DNA from: Hydrangea macrophylla
Taxonomy: Eukaryota > Streptophyta > Magnoliopsida > Cornales > Hydrangeaceae
Reading direction: 5' to 3'
Length of the DNA stretch: 64,000 nt
Assembly: GCA_033977485.1 (NCBI GenBank)
Contig: CM066983.1
Span: 107,227,580 to 107,291,579, forward strand
The stretch's first letter is position 1. Each line of letters opens with the position of its first letter. The notes under the pieces are model-generated. The model did not search any database and had not been told where the DNA came from. It was given only the letters and a program-made list of their open reading frames with translations. Below are positions 1 to 11,125 of this stretch, in pieces. The translations under genes and the position numbers were made by a program.

Positions 1-1949
1 TCCAGACGTGGCTCGTTCTATCAAGAGGGAGACATGCCTAAAAAAAGCTCCTTGGAATTCAAAATATCTTGGTCTCCCTTTGTTTGCAATGGGGAACCGG
101 AAATGGGCGGTTGAGGAGATAATCAAAAAGGTCAAAGGCAGAATCCAGTATTGGAAAGCTAGAACCCTTTCTCAAATGGGTCGAGGAACTCTTATTAAAT
201 CAATGGCTCAAGAGATACCCGTGTATTTTCTTTCCTCCTTTGTTCTTTCGGTGGCCATGTGCACCAAACTTGGCTCTTTGTTTTGCAACTTTTGGTGGGG
301 TCATGAGGAAGGCAAGAAAAAGATTTGTCTCAAAGCTTGGGACTCCAATTGCAAGCCAAAAAGTGTCAGCGGGCTGGGAGTTCGGCGAATACAAGACTCG
401 AACCTTTCTCTTACTTCAAAATTTTAAATGCGTGGAGAATCGTGGGTTAAGATCCTTACAGCTAAGTACTTCAGCAAAACTTAACTCCTCTGCTCAATTA
501 GGAATTAGAATTCTTCATGGATCTGGCAGAGTATTCGTAAGACCCTACTCCTTCTCGCTTCAGGTACGTGTACTCTCTTAAGAGATGGTGAGCAAACCCA
601 GGTTTGGGAGTGTCCTTGGGTCCCAACCCTCCCTTCTTTCAAACCCATGTGTAGGTTTCATCTTAAACCTAAGTTCCTTCTCTTCGTCATCTCATGATGA
701 ATGATGGCGAGAGCCGGAACATCCCTCTTCTTCAGAAAATTTTTACTCTTAATTTTGTGGCAGCTATTCTGCAAATTAGGCTACCTACAAGGAGAATTTG
801 TGACAAGTTAGATTGGTTACCCAACAAAAAAGTGTCCTTTCAGTTAAATCAGCATACCTCACTAGTCAACATAACAAATTTTTTGGGGCTCGTAATCTCA
901 GCTTCATCACTTGGAAAAGCATTTGGAAGGCCAAGATCCATGATCGCCATAAACTCTTTCTTTGGAAAATCGTTGCTCGAGCCCTCCCCTCGAAGGATAT
1001 CTTAGCTTCTAGTTTCCACCATGAAGACAATTCTTGTCCTCTTTGCAACCACCCGCCTGAAAGCTTTGATCACCTTTTCCTTGGGTGTGCTGTCTCTAAC
1101 ATTTTATGGAAAAATTCAAGATGACCCCTTGATCCATCTTTCTTCTCGGGAGATGGTATTGAAAAGTGGATTATCAAGATCCTAAACCCAGGAGCATCTC
1201 TCCGTATTTCATTAAATGAAGTGCATGAGTTTTCTATTTTTGTTGTTGTGTTGATGTTTCAGATTTGGACATTCAGATACAAGGTCTTGTATGAGGCTTA
1301 TAAAATTAAAATTTCGGAGTTGTTCTTCTCATTAACGCCTTGTTAGATGAGCACCTCAATGCTCAAATTGATCCTCTTTAGACTGACCCAAAGCTTGTCC
1401 CCCCTTGGAGGCCTCCCCTTGCTAGTTGGTTAAAGTGAATGTTGATGCTGCGGTTAGAGATGGCTTTGTTGTGCTGGCAGCTGTCTTAGAAATGAGTCTC
1501 ACCTTTTCCATCCAACTACCTCGAAAGAAATTGCTATGACCCCCGTCTAGCACAAGCAAGTACAACGTCTTTCGCTATCAAACAAGCCCTTCGTTTGGGG
1601 TACTCTTAGGTCATTTTGAAGGTGACTCAAGTATTGTGTGTGACACACTGATGACTCACTCTTCGAAACCCGACTGGGCTTTTGATCATATCATCTTGGA
1701 ATGTTGTGAATTACTGGCAAAACATTTTGTTTTTTGGTATGTTTTTTTGTGTTTCGAGGATTGCAAATGTTGTTGCTCACAATCTAGCTAGATGGGCATC
1801 TCTTGGTAATTTTTTTGGGTCTGTGCCGATTGAGGATTTCTCCCGTCTTTGTTTGGAGAAAGGTGCTCAACTGATTTTTGGAACCTCTTGTATCTTTTCT
1901 GTTTCTTAATATATTTGTCCTTCAGCAAAAAAAAAAAAAAAAAAAAAAA
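1..1949 (+). mobile_element. LINE (L1-type) 3' fragment, degenerate
   Basis: This is the 3' part of a non-LTR retrotransposon. The window starts inside the reverse transcriptase. Residues such as KYLGLPLF, GRGTLIKSMAQEIPVY and FWWGHEEGKKKI (8-400) are typical of the C-terminal part of plant LINE reverse transcriptases. A zinc-finger reverse-transcriptase segment follows at about 920-1125 (SCPLCNHPPESFDHLFLGC). An RNase H-like domain starts near 1434 (VNVDAA) and ends with RIANVVAHNLARWASL at about 1760-1805. The reading frame changes several times and contains stops, so the copy is dead. A run of about 23 A at 1927-1949 is the expected 3' tail. No target duplication can be checked because the 5' end lies outside the window. 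Confidence 0.9.
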
Positions 1950-2618
1950 GACGAAGAAACAAATTGATGAAAAAAATGGAGAGAAATTTAAAGGAAAAAA
2001 GTTTACCTCTGTTTCTCTCCAATTCGGAGATATTTTGAAAAGAAAAGAAACGATTAAAAAAAATATTATGGGAATTTTATCTACACTTGTCTCAATTAGT
2101 CTCTATACACATTTTTTTTAACGAAACTTTGCAAACACCCACCAACATCATAGGCCCTTGACAGCACTTTTGTATAGTTCCCTGACTATAGTTGGTCATG
2201 TTCCTCTTACAAAAGTGGAATCCAAAAATAAGAAATAAAAAAATATTTTTACAAAAATAATTTTTAAACACTACGACTCACTTTTATGAGAGAGAATAAC
2301 ACCAACTACACTCAAGCAACTGCACTAAAGTGCTGTCCAGAACCTAAATGGTATTTTAGTTCATTTTCTTCACGTATTTTCCTCATGGATCATCAATTGG
2401 ATGTCTTGGAGGAACATAGCGAGCAAGAAGTATAATTTGTGGCATTTTGGCATGTTTTGTTTTGTTTTTTTTTTCGCATTTTTTTCACAACTTTTTCCAA
2501 CAATGGGTGAGTATGTAGTCCTACAAATTTGGATCTGAATTACAGAACAAATTCATAATCTTCAGTCGTGGTCAACCGAACAAATAGAACTGCCCATTGA
2601 ACATATTCAATTTGTTAT
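1950..2618. other. AT-rich spacer, no gene seen
   Basis: I see no gene here. The stretch is AT-rich, with T runs near 2460-2490. An imperfect copy of the 2590-2626 sequence lies on the far side of the following MITE. Confidence 0.6.
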
Positions 2619-2626
2619 ACTATTAC

Positions 2627-3230
2627 TATGGGTGGGCAACTAGTTCAGTTAACCGAAATTCGAACCGAACCGAACCGAACTAAAATTTTCATTTCAGTTC
2701 AGTTAATTCAGTTAAAAATTTCAGTTCAGTTTCAAACCGAACTATATTTTTTTTTCAGTTCAGTTTTCAGTTCCACTCTCCCAAATCGAACCGTACCGAA
2801 AAACCGAATTTTTTTTTTTAGTTTATATATTATTAATATATTTTTATACACAACTATATATATTACAAAAATATAAGTATAATATATATAAGTAAATATA
2901 AACATATGTTTTCTTTGTAATATGAAAGAAAATGGGAGAAGAAACATATAAAAAAGTTGTGAAAATGAAAAAAAGAAAATAAAAGAAAGTACAATTTTTT
3001 CAAAATTCGGTTATATTTCGGTTCGGTTTTGGTCAATTCGGTTTGGTTTGGTTCGGTTTGAAAATTCGGTTAACCGAATTTTCAAACCGAACCAAACCAA
3101 ACCGAATTGACCAAAACCGAACCGAAATATAATTCAGTTCAATTTCATTTCCCATTTCTCCAAACCGAACCGAACAAAACCGAACCGAATTTCTCCAAAC
3201 CGAACCGAACCGACTGAATGCCCACCCCTA
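2627..3230. mobile_element. hAT-type MITE with 8-bp target duplication
   Basis: The element starts TATGGGTGGGCA and ends TGCCCACCCCTA, which are inverted repeats of each other with one mismatch. It is flanked on both sides by ACTATTAC (2619-2626 and 3231-3238). An 8-bp duplication with a TAGGGGTGGGCA-like end is the hallmark of hAT elements. It has no coding capacity. The interior is built from degenerate repeats of AACCGAACCG and its complement, with an AT-rich centre at 2820-2960. The target duplication is still perfect, which suggests a fairly recent insertion. The transposase would have to come from elsewhere. Confidence 0.88.
3011..3132. repeat. Perfect 122-bp palindrome inside the MITE
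   Basis: The 61 bases at 3011-3071 are the exact reverse complement of 3072-3132, with no spacer. The centre reads CGGTTAACCG. Transcribed RNA would fold into a 61-bp hairpin, and the DNA could extrude a cruciform. Confidence 0.9.
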
Positions 3231-3238
3231 ACTATTAC

Positions 3239-4216
3239 CCACTGAACGTATCCAATTTGTTCCACTAATACCCACCAAACTCGTGAGGGTGGGAAAAAGA
3301 TATACAGCTATAAAAGTACCACATTATACATAATCTACATAAAAACTTTAATAAATCTATAATATACATGAAAACATGATTAAATTTGTTAAGATGATTA
3401 TGTGTCATGATGATTGAGAAGATAGTGAAAAATGTGTGAAAGAAGATGGAGGGACAATGATAGGTGTAAAGAGTAATAAAAAAAAAAAAGGGTGGGAGAA
3501 ATTAGATAGTTTTTAATATTTGGGGTTAGTTTAGATTAATGAAGGGTGGTGTAGAAAATAATTTGTTTTAATTTAAATTGGGGCAGTGGGTGCAGAGAGC
3601 AAGCGGGTGGAGAGAACAAATGAAGCGGGTATGGATAAAATTTTCCAAAATAATATTTGAAAATACAAAAATACCCCTGATTAAGTAACATTTATTAGGT
3701 CAACAAAGATAAAAGAATAAATCGGTTCTAAATGCTTTCTTTTTTCCTTAGTTATGAAAGCTAACCGAAATGATAGAAAATTATGTTTATGATTTCATCT
3801 CTTCTCTTCTTTTGAAGAGTTTCTCTTCTCTTCGTTATAGTACTTTCTCATTCCAAAAGCATTGTAAGAGAAAAGAAATGAGAAAGATGAACAATACATG
3901 TAACTAGTTCCATAATTATTATAAAAAAAAATTAAAAAAATCAGTTATAAGGGTGTATTTGAATGTTCATAGAATTATGATTTAAGCTATTTAGGATGAG
4001 TACATTATGAATTAGCCTACTGAGTGGTGTTTAGTTATCAAATAAACAAATTTAAAAATTAACAAGTACTAAGATAGAGCAATTTATCCAAAATTTATTT
4101 TGAATGTTAAAATTCAGGTAGAAAAATCCAGTTTTTACACGACTCGTTGCCAGTTTTCATCGTGCTTTCCTCATTGTTGAATCATGGTGAGTCTTAGGAC
4201 GACAAAATGCACCCTA
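3239..4216. other. AT-rich spacer, no gene seen
   Basis: I see no coding region or recognisable element. There are A/T runs near 3480 and 3925-3950. Confidence 0.5.
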
Positions 4217-4221
4217 AGTAA

Positions 4222-4726
4222 TGTTGGGTGGTTTTGGGCCTTCTCAACCCTAAAAGCTAACATATAAGGTGAGGTTTTCTCTCACACTTATAAACCGACT
4301 ACCAACCCCTTCCACATTCGATATGGGAAACCCCAACAATCTCCCCCTCACACATCGGGCATTCGATCAGCAAACCCTCGACCAGTCTCTCCACCAGTGT
4401 TGGGTGGTCTTGGGCCTTCTCAACCCCACAAGCTAGCTTATGAGGTGAGGCTTTCCCTCACACTTATAAACCGACCACCAGCCCCTTCCACATTCGATGT
4501 GCCCAACAATCTCCCCCTCATACATCGGGCCTTTGATCGGCAAACCCTTGACCAGTCTCTCCCTTGTGACTGTTGGGCTGAGATGTTGTAACATGGGCTC
4601 TAATACCAATGTTGGGTGGTCTTGGGTCTTCTCAACCCCAAAAGCTAGCTTATGAGGTGAGGCTTTCCCTCACACTTATAAACCGACCACCAACCCCTTC
4701 CACATTCGATGTGGGAAACCCCAACA
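4222..4726 (-). mobile_element. TRIM retrotransposon with three LTR copies
   Basis: Three LTR copies of about 111-117 bp lie at 4222-4338, 4398-4508 and 4610-4726. Read on the minus strand each starts TGTTGGG and ends ACCCAACA. A primer-binding site matching initiator-Met tRNA (TGGTATTAGAGCCC on the minus strand) sits at 4595-4608, one base inside the LTR that starts at 4610. A polypurine tract (GAGGGGGAGAT) precedes each downstream LTR. The whole array is flanked by AGTAA (4217-4221 and 4727-4731). There is no coding sequence. The second internal segment (4339-4397) has lost the primer-binding site, which points to unequal recombination between LTRs. The middle LTR also lacks several bases next to its 5' end. 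Confidence 0.88.
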
Positions 4727-4731
4727 AGTAA

Positions 4732-5056
4732 CTGATCATAGACCTTAATATGGAACCAAATCTAGCATTTGTTTAATAGTTTAAAAAAAAAGTGGTGTTT
4801 GATAAACTTTTTGTTTTTCAGTTTTTGTTTTCACACTTTTGTGTTCCGTTTTTAAAAACAAAAACAGAATATGCGTTTGGTGAAATTTGAATGTTTTTTA
4901 TAAAATGATAAGAAAAACAATAAAATGCATTTGGAAAATTGTGTTTTGAAAAATCGGATCAACTTTTTTTTTTTTTTATCATAAAGCATGAAAACTCCAT
5001 TTCACAAAAGGCAAGTTCATAAGGAATAAATACAAAACAGAAGAAGGGAAAAATAC
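4732..5056. other. AT-rich spacer, no gene seen
   Basis: There are A and T runs at about 4782 and 4966. The segment could contain the outer edge of the neighbouring MULE, but I could not find its terminus. Confidence 0.4.
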
Positions 5057-6565
5057 ATGATAAATCATAGCAATCTTCTGATTTGTACTGCAATCTCCGA
5101 TGGAGCTTCCAAATCCAGTGGGCCGCAATATGTTAGCAACATAGTAGTCTCGTTGCGTATCAAACTTCTCACTGATCAACTAGAGAGGGTGAAGAGGAAA
5201 GAAAAAAGATATGTCGAGGAAATGAAAACAAGACTGGAGCAAAAAGATGAAGAAATTGAAAGTTTGAGAACTGAGTTAAACAAAGAGAAGTCCACGGTAA
5301 GACAACTCTTGGCAACGATTTCAAGTGACAAGAAAAAGGAAAGATTTAATTTACTCCAACCCATTAGTACCTTGATCGTTTTTCAAATAAACAAACCTAA
5401 ACATCATAATTACTCGCAACCGAAACACTTGTGCTTCAAACTTGGTAATTACTCACTAACATAAAATGATTCACACAGGGTGAAGTAACTCGAAGGTCAT
5501 ACAAAACACCACGAAGGAATAAAGGACCCAGTACTATCCGTTTAACACCCACATTAGTTAGAAATATCAGGAAGAAGAAAAGAAAAGCTGCAGTAAAGCC
5601 AGAATTTGTATACCCGGATTGGAGAAGGCAAAGAAGACAGCGCACAGAAAAGGAATTACCTGCAAAGAATAATAAGGAAAAGCAGATCGAAGTCCTCCCA
5701 AAAGGGGTGGAAGAAGATCCACTTGATGTCGATCTAGTTCATTTCGACAAGCTGAAGGACATAAAGGTGTTGCTACCAGTGTTGAAGAAGTCAGAAGTAT
5801 TCAATACACTTCCAAATGCCAGCAAAAATCTGATCCCTAATATGCTGAACGCATATGGAACACTGTAAGTATAACTCAACATATTTGTATCACCCAAAGA
5901 ACATTTTCTCACTTTGATAAATTATAATACAACGAGTCATTCAACAGGACAACAGTCTACACCAAGACTGATAGGCATGATGTCGTAACAGCTGCTGATA
6001 TATGTTCAATTATCCTAATGAAGGCAATATCAACAAATGTGAGATATAAAATCAGTATTAAATGGTACAAAATAAGGTCCTATTCAACAATATCACAAAT
6101 TCAATTACTGACAACTTCACACATATATTAATGAGCAGGTGGTTGACTGTTTTGCTGATATATTGATGACACCATGTGGCGAATTTGATTCAATCTCCAC
6201 GAACAATGCTGGGTGATGCTACGTTGTCCATAGTTTATGCTTGGTATATTACATACTCAATAGTCAATACGTATCGTTCATACATTACACATCTCACCAA
6301 CATTCTTCTAAATATTAAACTACAATCAGGTATGGCTACATAATGGTATACTGAATCACTTAAGACACTTGTCGATCCACATATTAGAGATGATAATGGC
6401 GAATACAGGTACAAGATCTTTTCACTGCTTTGTAGAGCGCACAATATGGGAGTGGAACATTGGACTCTAGCTGTGTTTGACACACTGCTCCATACATGGA
6501 AATACTACAACTCCATGAGGCCAAGGACTACTGCCATCAAGGATTCATATATACAAGGCTTCTAG
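5057..6565 (+). pseudogene. Ulp1-like (C48) cysteine protease gene carried by the MULE, degenerate
   Basis: Several exon-like blocks can be read. The block at 5057-5340 encodes a charged coiled coil (LTDQLERVKRKEKRY, EEIESLRTELNKEK). The block at 5480-5865 is very basic (RKKKRKAAVKPEF) and ends in a GTAAGT donor. Further blocks lie at about 5949-6040 and 6140-6233. The last block, to the TAG at 6563, contains NMGVEHWTLAVFD followed by YYNSM. The HW...V.D...Y.(D/N)S arrangement is the core of Ulp1-type SUMO-protease domains. The second key acidic position reads N, and the catalytic Cys region is missing because the gene stops short. In-frame stops occur (for example at 6213). A Ulp1-like gene next to a MULE transposase is known from Kaonashi-type MULEs, so I read this as part of the element. 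Confidence 0.7.
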
Positions 6566-6610
6566 ATTTGGTAACTACAACACATTGCAACTAAACTCAA
6601 ATTAATGCTC

Positions 6611-9057
6611 TTATGGTAAATAGATGCGTTCTTTCTTACCACATCTACCACACCTAACAACACGTAAGAACTCACCCCTAGACGGGATCCTCTTCTTCTT
6701 CGACCTTCCAGGTTGCTTCTTCGTTATAGGTGGCATAATTCCAATATAATTAGGATCAATCACCGGCTTACCAAAAGTAACAATGGGGTGGATTGGCTCA
6801 GAAACAGATAATTCATAGTAGCTCTTATAGAAAGTACGGCTCAATATAATCATATAAATTTTTCCCAGACTGGTGACTGCTGCAGTTAAGAACAGTAATA
6901 GCATGCTCACAAGAAAACCCATGATGTTGCCAGTTACCACAAGAACACATCTGTTGTCCAATATTGACAAGCATAGACGGCTCAAAATGAACCTCATACA
7001 GGTACTCACTCGCTGGGCAAACCCTCCAGGTCCGGCCAATATCTAATGCATTTTGTAAGCAATCTTGGATCTCGGGACATAATAAACCCTCCCATTTTTG
7101 ACACTTCAACTTCATTTTCGCCATTTCCTTCATAGTCTTAACATGAATACAATCAATCATGCTCGTTATGGGCATATGACATGCTTCATTGGCCATTTTA
7201 TTCCACGACTCCGCCAGACTAGAAGACATCTCCCCATATCGTTGTCCCCTAAAAAATGCATTACACCAATGTTCAACGGGTATGTTACTCAGAAAATCAC
7301 TCACACGTTGTCCACCTTCCTTCAGCAACAGTTTCAACTTCTGGTGGTACATATCAAAGTCCGATGCATATGCACACTCTGACATCATGTAAACTAACCG
7401 ATTACGAAAATCAGATTTAAGCCCTCGAAGCTTGTCCAATAAGTTGAACTTTAAATGAAACAAGCAAAATTCATGGAAATCGTTAGGAAAAACCTCCTTA
7501 ATTCCATCAATAATTCCAGGATGCCTATCAGAAATAAATGTAATCTTCTGGAAAGGATCCAATATGGACCTCAATTCTTTTAAAAACCACAACCAATTTT
7601 CCAATCCTCAGATCCAACAACTGCAAACGCAATACTGTAGACTTCTGCAAGAAATTTAACCAAAAAAGCAATCTTTAAACAAACACCAACCAAAACATAA
7701 CCATACAACAAGACTACAACTTTTCACATGTTTATCAAAAGTACTCAAAAAATTCAGTCCATACTCAGACAAATTACACACTCATTTTAAAATATATTAA
7801 TTGCTCGCCAACTTATGGAAACAATAATATCAAAACCATCAAAAGCATTAGTATGTTAATTTCATTAAAACTCTCTCCTGATGTAATAAACACAATCAAA
7901 TCACATTACTGGATAATAATATTGAGCAAAACATATATTACTAACCTCGATTGCAAGTTTTACCACATGCACCCAACACAACACCTTTGTGCCGACCTTT
8001 CAGGAACGTCCCATCCAAAAAAATCAGCGACCTAATATAATTGAATCCTTTGATGCACGCGGAAAATGAAATAAAACACCGCCTAAACCTTCTCGTATTC
8101 TGGTCTACATCATGCACCATATGACTACCGGGGTAGACCCTTAGTGTTTGATCAAAATACCATCTAAGTTGGTCAAATGAATGTGAATGATCACCATATA
8201 TACCTCTCCTAGCATTCTCAACACCAAATCAAGCGTGATGGTAGTTAATGTCAAGACCATATCTATCTTTGATTTCCCCAATTACTTTTATAGGCTGGAA
8301 CAATGGATCACTCTGATTTTTGTCTTGAATCAAATCACCAACCAACTTGAAGTTACACGATGGTGTTTGGACATCCTAACAACTGAACCACATGTATGTA
8401 ACTTTTCAAATGAACGTATGTAGAAGAAACCATTAACATACTCCCTAGATGCATGAATGCGCCACTTACAACCCTTTTCATCCCAATATTTACAAACAGC
8501 TGTCACTCTTTATTTATCATTCTTCAAAAACTTGAATTGGAACCCAACCTCTATTGAGAACTTACATATGGTCTTGCGAAACTCCACTGCACCACCTTCA
8601 AACTTCTGACCAATATCTTGAATACAACTACTCCAACCTGCTCCCATTAAAATTTGCTCACAATGTGAATAAAGCTAGGCTCGCATAGAAAATTGTCAAC
8701 AACCTACAAACTACCACTTCCAACATCATGTAATTCCTCATCGAAATCCGTTAAGTCATTATTGGACTCCATCAGTGTAACCTGTACAACAACCCGATTT
8801 ATGTTCATTTGCTTACACATAACAATCAATTTCTTCACATCCTCATCACCCTCTAACGAACAATCATTGTATCCACGAATCCTATAAGTCAAACTAAATA
8901 AATCTTCATTGATACTAGGCCATCTTTTTGAAACAATTGATACTAAGTCATCAAACCATGTATTCTCTGTCATACTAGTGACTAAAGCTTCACCTCCATA
9001 CGAACAAAACAATGTAATTCGCGGGTCCATATTCACAAACAAACAAACTGCAAACAT
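6611..9057 (-). pseudogene. MuDR-type (MULE) transposase, degenerate
   Basis: The N-terminus (start about 9030, MDPRITLFCSYGGEAL) is a PB1/ubiquitin-like leader of the kind seen in this MULE group. The DNA-binding region follows at about 8640-8380 (FRKTICKFSIEVGFQFKFLKN, then CKWRIHAS and HTC). The DDE domain shows LIFLDGTFLKGR at about 8000 and SDRHPGIIDGIKEVFP at about 7540. A SWIM zinc finger (CSCGNWQHHGFSCEHA) lies near 6920. The C-terminus has PPITKKQPGRSKKKRIPSRGE near 6680. An intron of about 300 bp (GTTAGT...TTGCAG on the minus strand, about 7950-7655) splits the DDE domain. The copy is dead, with frameshifts near 7605 and 6835 and in-frame stops near 8510. It converges with the Ulp1-like gene. 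Confidence 0.88.
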
Positions 9058-9206
9058 AACAAACGAGCTACAAATTAGTTATAGTATTCAACTAATATAA
9101 ATAAATATGTCATATACAACAGACAATACTTCATGTATTTTTTCAATGGTCTAAAAAAACGCAGTAGACCACCAGTGAAAACAGCCCAGCGACAATAACT
9201 AAGTGA

Positions 9207-9605
9207 AGGTGATAAATTTGGGAAATAACACAAAGCATCCGGTTAAACCGGATTACTTTAACAATAGATTTACTCACATTTGAAGGTGATAAATTTAGGA
9301 GATAACACTAAGCATCCAGTTAAACCGGATTAATTAAATGATTGATTTACTCACATTTGAAGGTGATAAATTTGGGAAATAAAACTAAGCATCCAATTAA
9401 ACCGGAATAATTAAACTATTATTTTATTCACATTTGAAGGTGAAAGAAATGTGAAATAACGGTAATCATCTGGAAAAAGCAGATAAGACTAGCAAGGAAA
9501 TTACTCACAATATAAAGTGGTAAAAATGGGAAATAACACTAATCAACCTATTATACCAGGAAATTTTATCAAGAAAACTAGTCACATTATAAGGTGATAA
9601 TTTTC
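9207..9605 (-). repeat. About 76-bp tandem repeat upstream of the MULE transposase
   Basis: Five to six degenerate units start GAAGGTGATAAATTTGGGA at about 9207, 9283, 9359, 9436, 9515 and 9590. Units one to three also share GGTTAAACCGGA. The array lies about 150 bp upstream of the transposase start on the minus strand, where a promoter or transposase-binding region would be expected. Confidence 0.75.
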
Positions 9606-9619
9606 ACTCTCTTATCTCC

Positions 9620-10235
9620 AATGATATTGTTAAAACTTAAATATTTATGAATACACAAAAACAATAAAAACACTCCTTAAAACTGCTCATATTGATCAGT
9701 GACATATATCGACAGATAACAAAAAAGAGATTTGTATGTGGATTACTAACATATATATGTGAAAAAATTGAAAATATCACAACATGACTGATAAAATTCT
9801 CACCTCGTGCTCCTGATCAAATATAACCACCAATGCATAACCAATGCATGCAAATCCAGGGACTCTGCAGATTGGAAAATCAACCCAATCTTCAAACAGC
9901 TGTACTTCCACTAGATCAAATAGAAGAAAATACCAAAGGAGAGGTACTCCATTTACATTGGTGATATTCATTTTAGAATGTTTAAACTTCGATAATAATT
10001 GTAATTAACTCCACAGACCAGGAATTTAGGAGAAATTCTGCTTTAATCAAGTGACTATAATTGGGCATCCTCGACACGGTTACAAAATCGAAACATTAAT
10101 GAATTTAAATATTTTATATTAATTGAAATTGATTACAAATACAAGGGTATTTACGTCATATATAACACAAAAATATTGGGAAAATGACTAATTTCAAAAT
10201 CATGATTTGACTTGGGGATATATTTTTATGGCGCC
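9620..10235. other. Unassigned stretch with one short ORF
   Basis: A 64-codon open frame on the minus strand (9971-9777) contains LLWYFLLFDLVEVQLFEDW. I do not recognise it, and it may be a leftover of the MULE or chance. Otherwise the stretch is AT-rich. Confidence 0.3.
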
Positions 10236-10280
10236 CACTTTGGTACGTTTGGGTGGTTTGGGTGTATATACACCCAAACC
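10236..10280 (+). repeat. Terminal-like repeat with 26-bp palindrome (copy 1)
   Basis: The segment begins CACTTTGGTAC and ends with a perfect 26-bp palindrome (10255-10280) whose core is GGGTGTATATACACCC. The same 45-bp segment recurs inverted at 25649-25692. The palindrome alone recurs at 16462-16487. The TATATA centre could act as a TATA box for the leader that follows. Confidence 0.75.
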
Positions 10281-10407
10281 AATCTCAACCATTGGATGCA
10301 AGATTTCCCTCTTTTTAGCCGTCCACGTGTAAAAGCTTATTTAAGAACAAAACCACAATGGTTTTGCACTATTTTCTCTCTCTCTCTCTTCACTCCCAGT
10401 AGCAGGT

Positions 10408-10442
<35 letters not shown>

Positions 10443-10720
10443 CAATTTTCATTTCAGCCATGACCCAAAAAAACCGAACATTTTTATCACTGATTCATCC
10501 CACAATCTCCCTACTGCAACATAACATCACCATCATCCCTTTGTCTATACACACACAAGCAAAAACATATATAGAGAGAGAGTGAATCAATTGAGCCTCT
10601 TAAACCCTTAGGTGAGTTCCTTTCTATTTTTACTCTTTCTGCAATTTATTTGTGTACACACAGACAATTTAGGTAATGAAAATAGAACCTTAAGTTTAGC
10701 CATGGCTGTCTGCCATTAAA
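10281..10720 (+). pseudogene. 5' leader relic of the HROB-like unit
   Basis: This stretch matches the reverse complement of 16005-16461. The shared parts are CCACGTG near 10323, CT runs at 10377-10438, a CACACACAAGCA segment, CAATTGAG, and a leader block ending TTAAGTTTAGCCATGG at about 10690-10705. A donor-like GGTGAGTTCC follows CCCTTA near 10610. The protein-coding part present at 15563-16015 is missing here. It is either a truncated copy or one arm of a large inverted repeat. Confidence 0.65.
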
Positions 10721-11125
10721 GCTTCCATTAAAGCTTGATTTTTTGACCACCACCAAAACTCATGAAACTTATGTTAAAATGTCCGTATTAGCTCCCTTAT
10801 AACCCCCTAGGAACAGTTTTTCAAAATTCTTAGCCAATCATCACGAATTTGTAATGTTTTCATAGATTCACTTCGCAGTTTTATCCCAAATTCGTGTTAT
10901 TTAATAAAACTTGGGACACCAAACCAATTTATATGGATAGGGCTCGTTGAGAGGATCAATTTTCATATAGGACTTGCATTATTTCGTTGAGAAATGATCT
11001 AGTTGTGAGTGTTTCATTTCTTACACCCAAACAAGACATTACTGGGGGTCTCTGTTTTAGTAAAACGAATTTAAGAAGATGGGTTAGAGCTATTATAATA
11101 TGGAGCACTTTAACTAATGTGTATG
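10721..11125. other. No gene seen
   Basis: I see no coding region. It lies between the leader relic and the minisatellite and is probably part of the same repeat unit. Confidence 0.35.

Larger units (their letters stand above)
5057..9610. mobile_element. Kaonashi-like MULE, outer limits not resolved
   Basis: The convergent transposase and Ulp1-like genes together with the upstream tandem repeat make one transposon unit. I found no terminal inverted repeats or 9-10-bp target duplication. MULEs of this type often lack long terminal inverted repeats, so the limits given are those of the recognisable content. Confidence 0.6.

Noticed and set aside
4595..4608. Primer-binding sites as possible tRNA genes
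   Set aside because: Only the 3'-end complement of initiator-Met tRNA is present at this and the copia sites. There is no cloverleaf.
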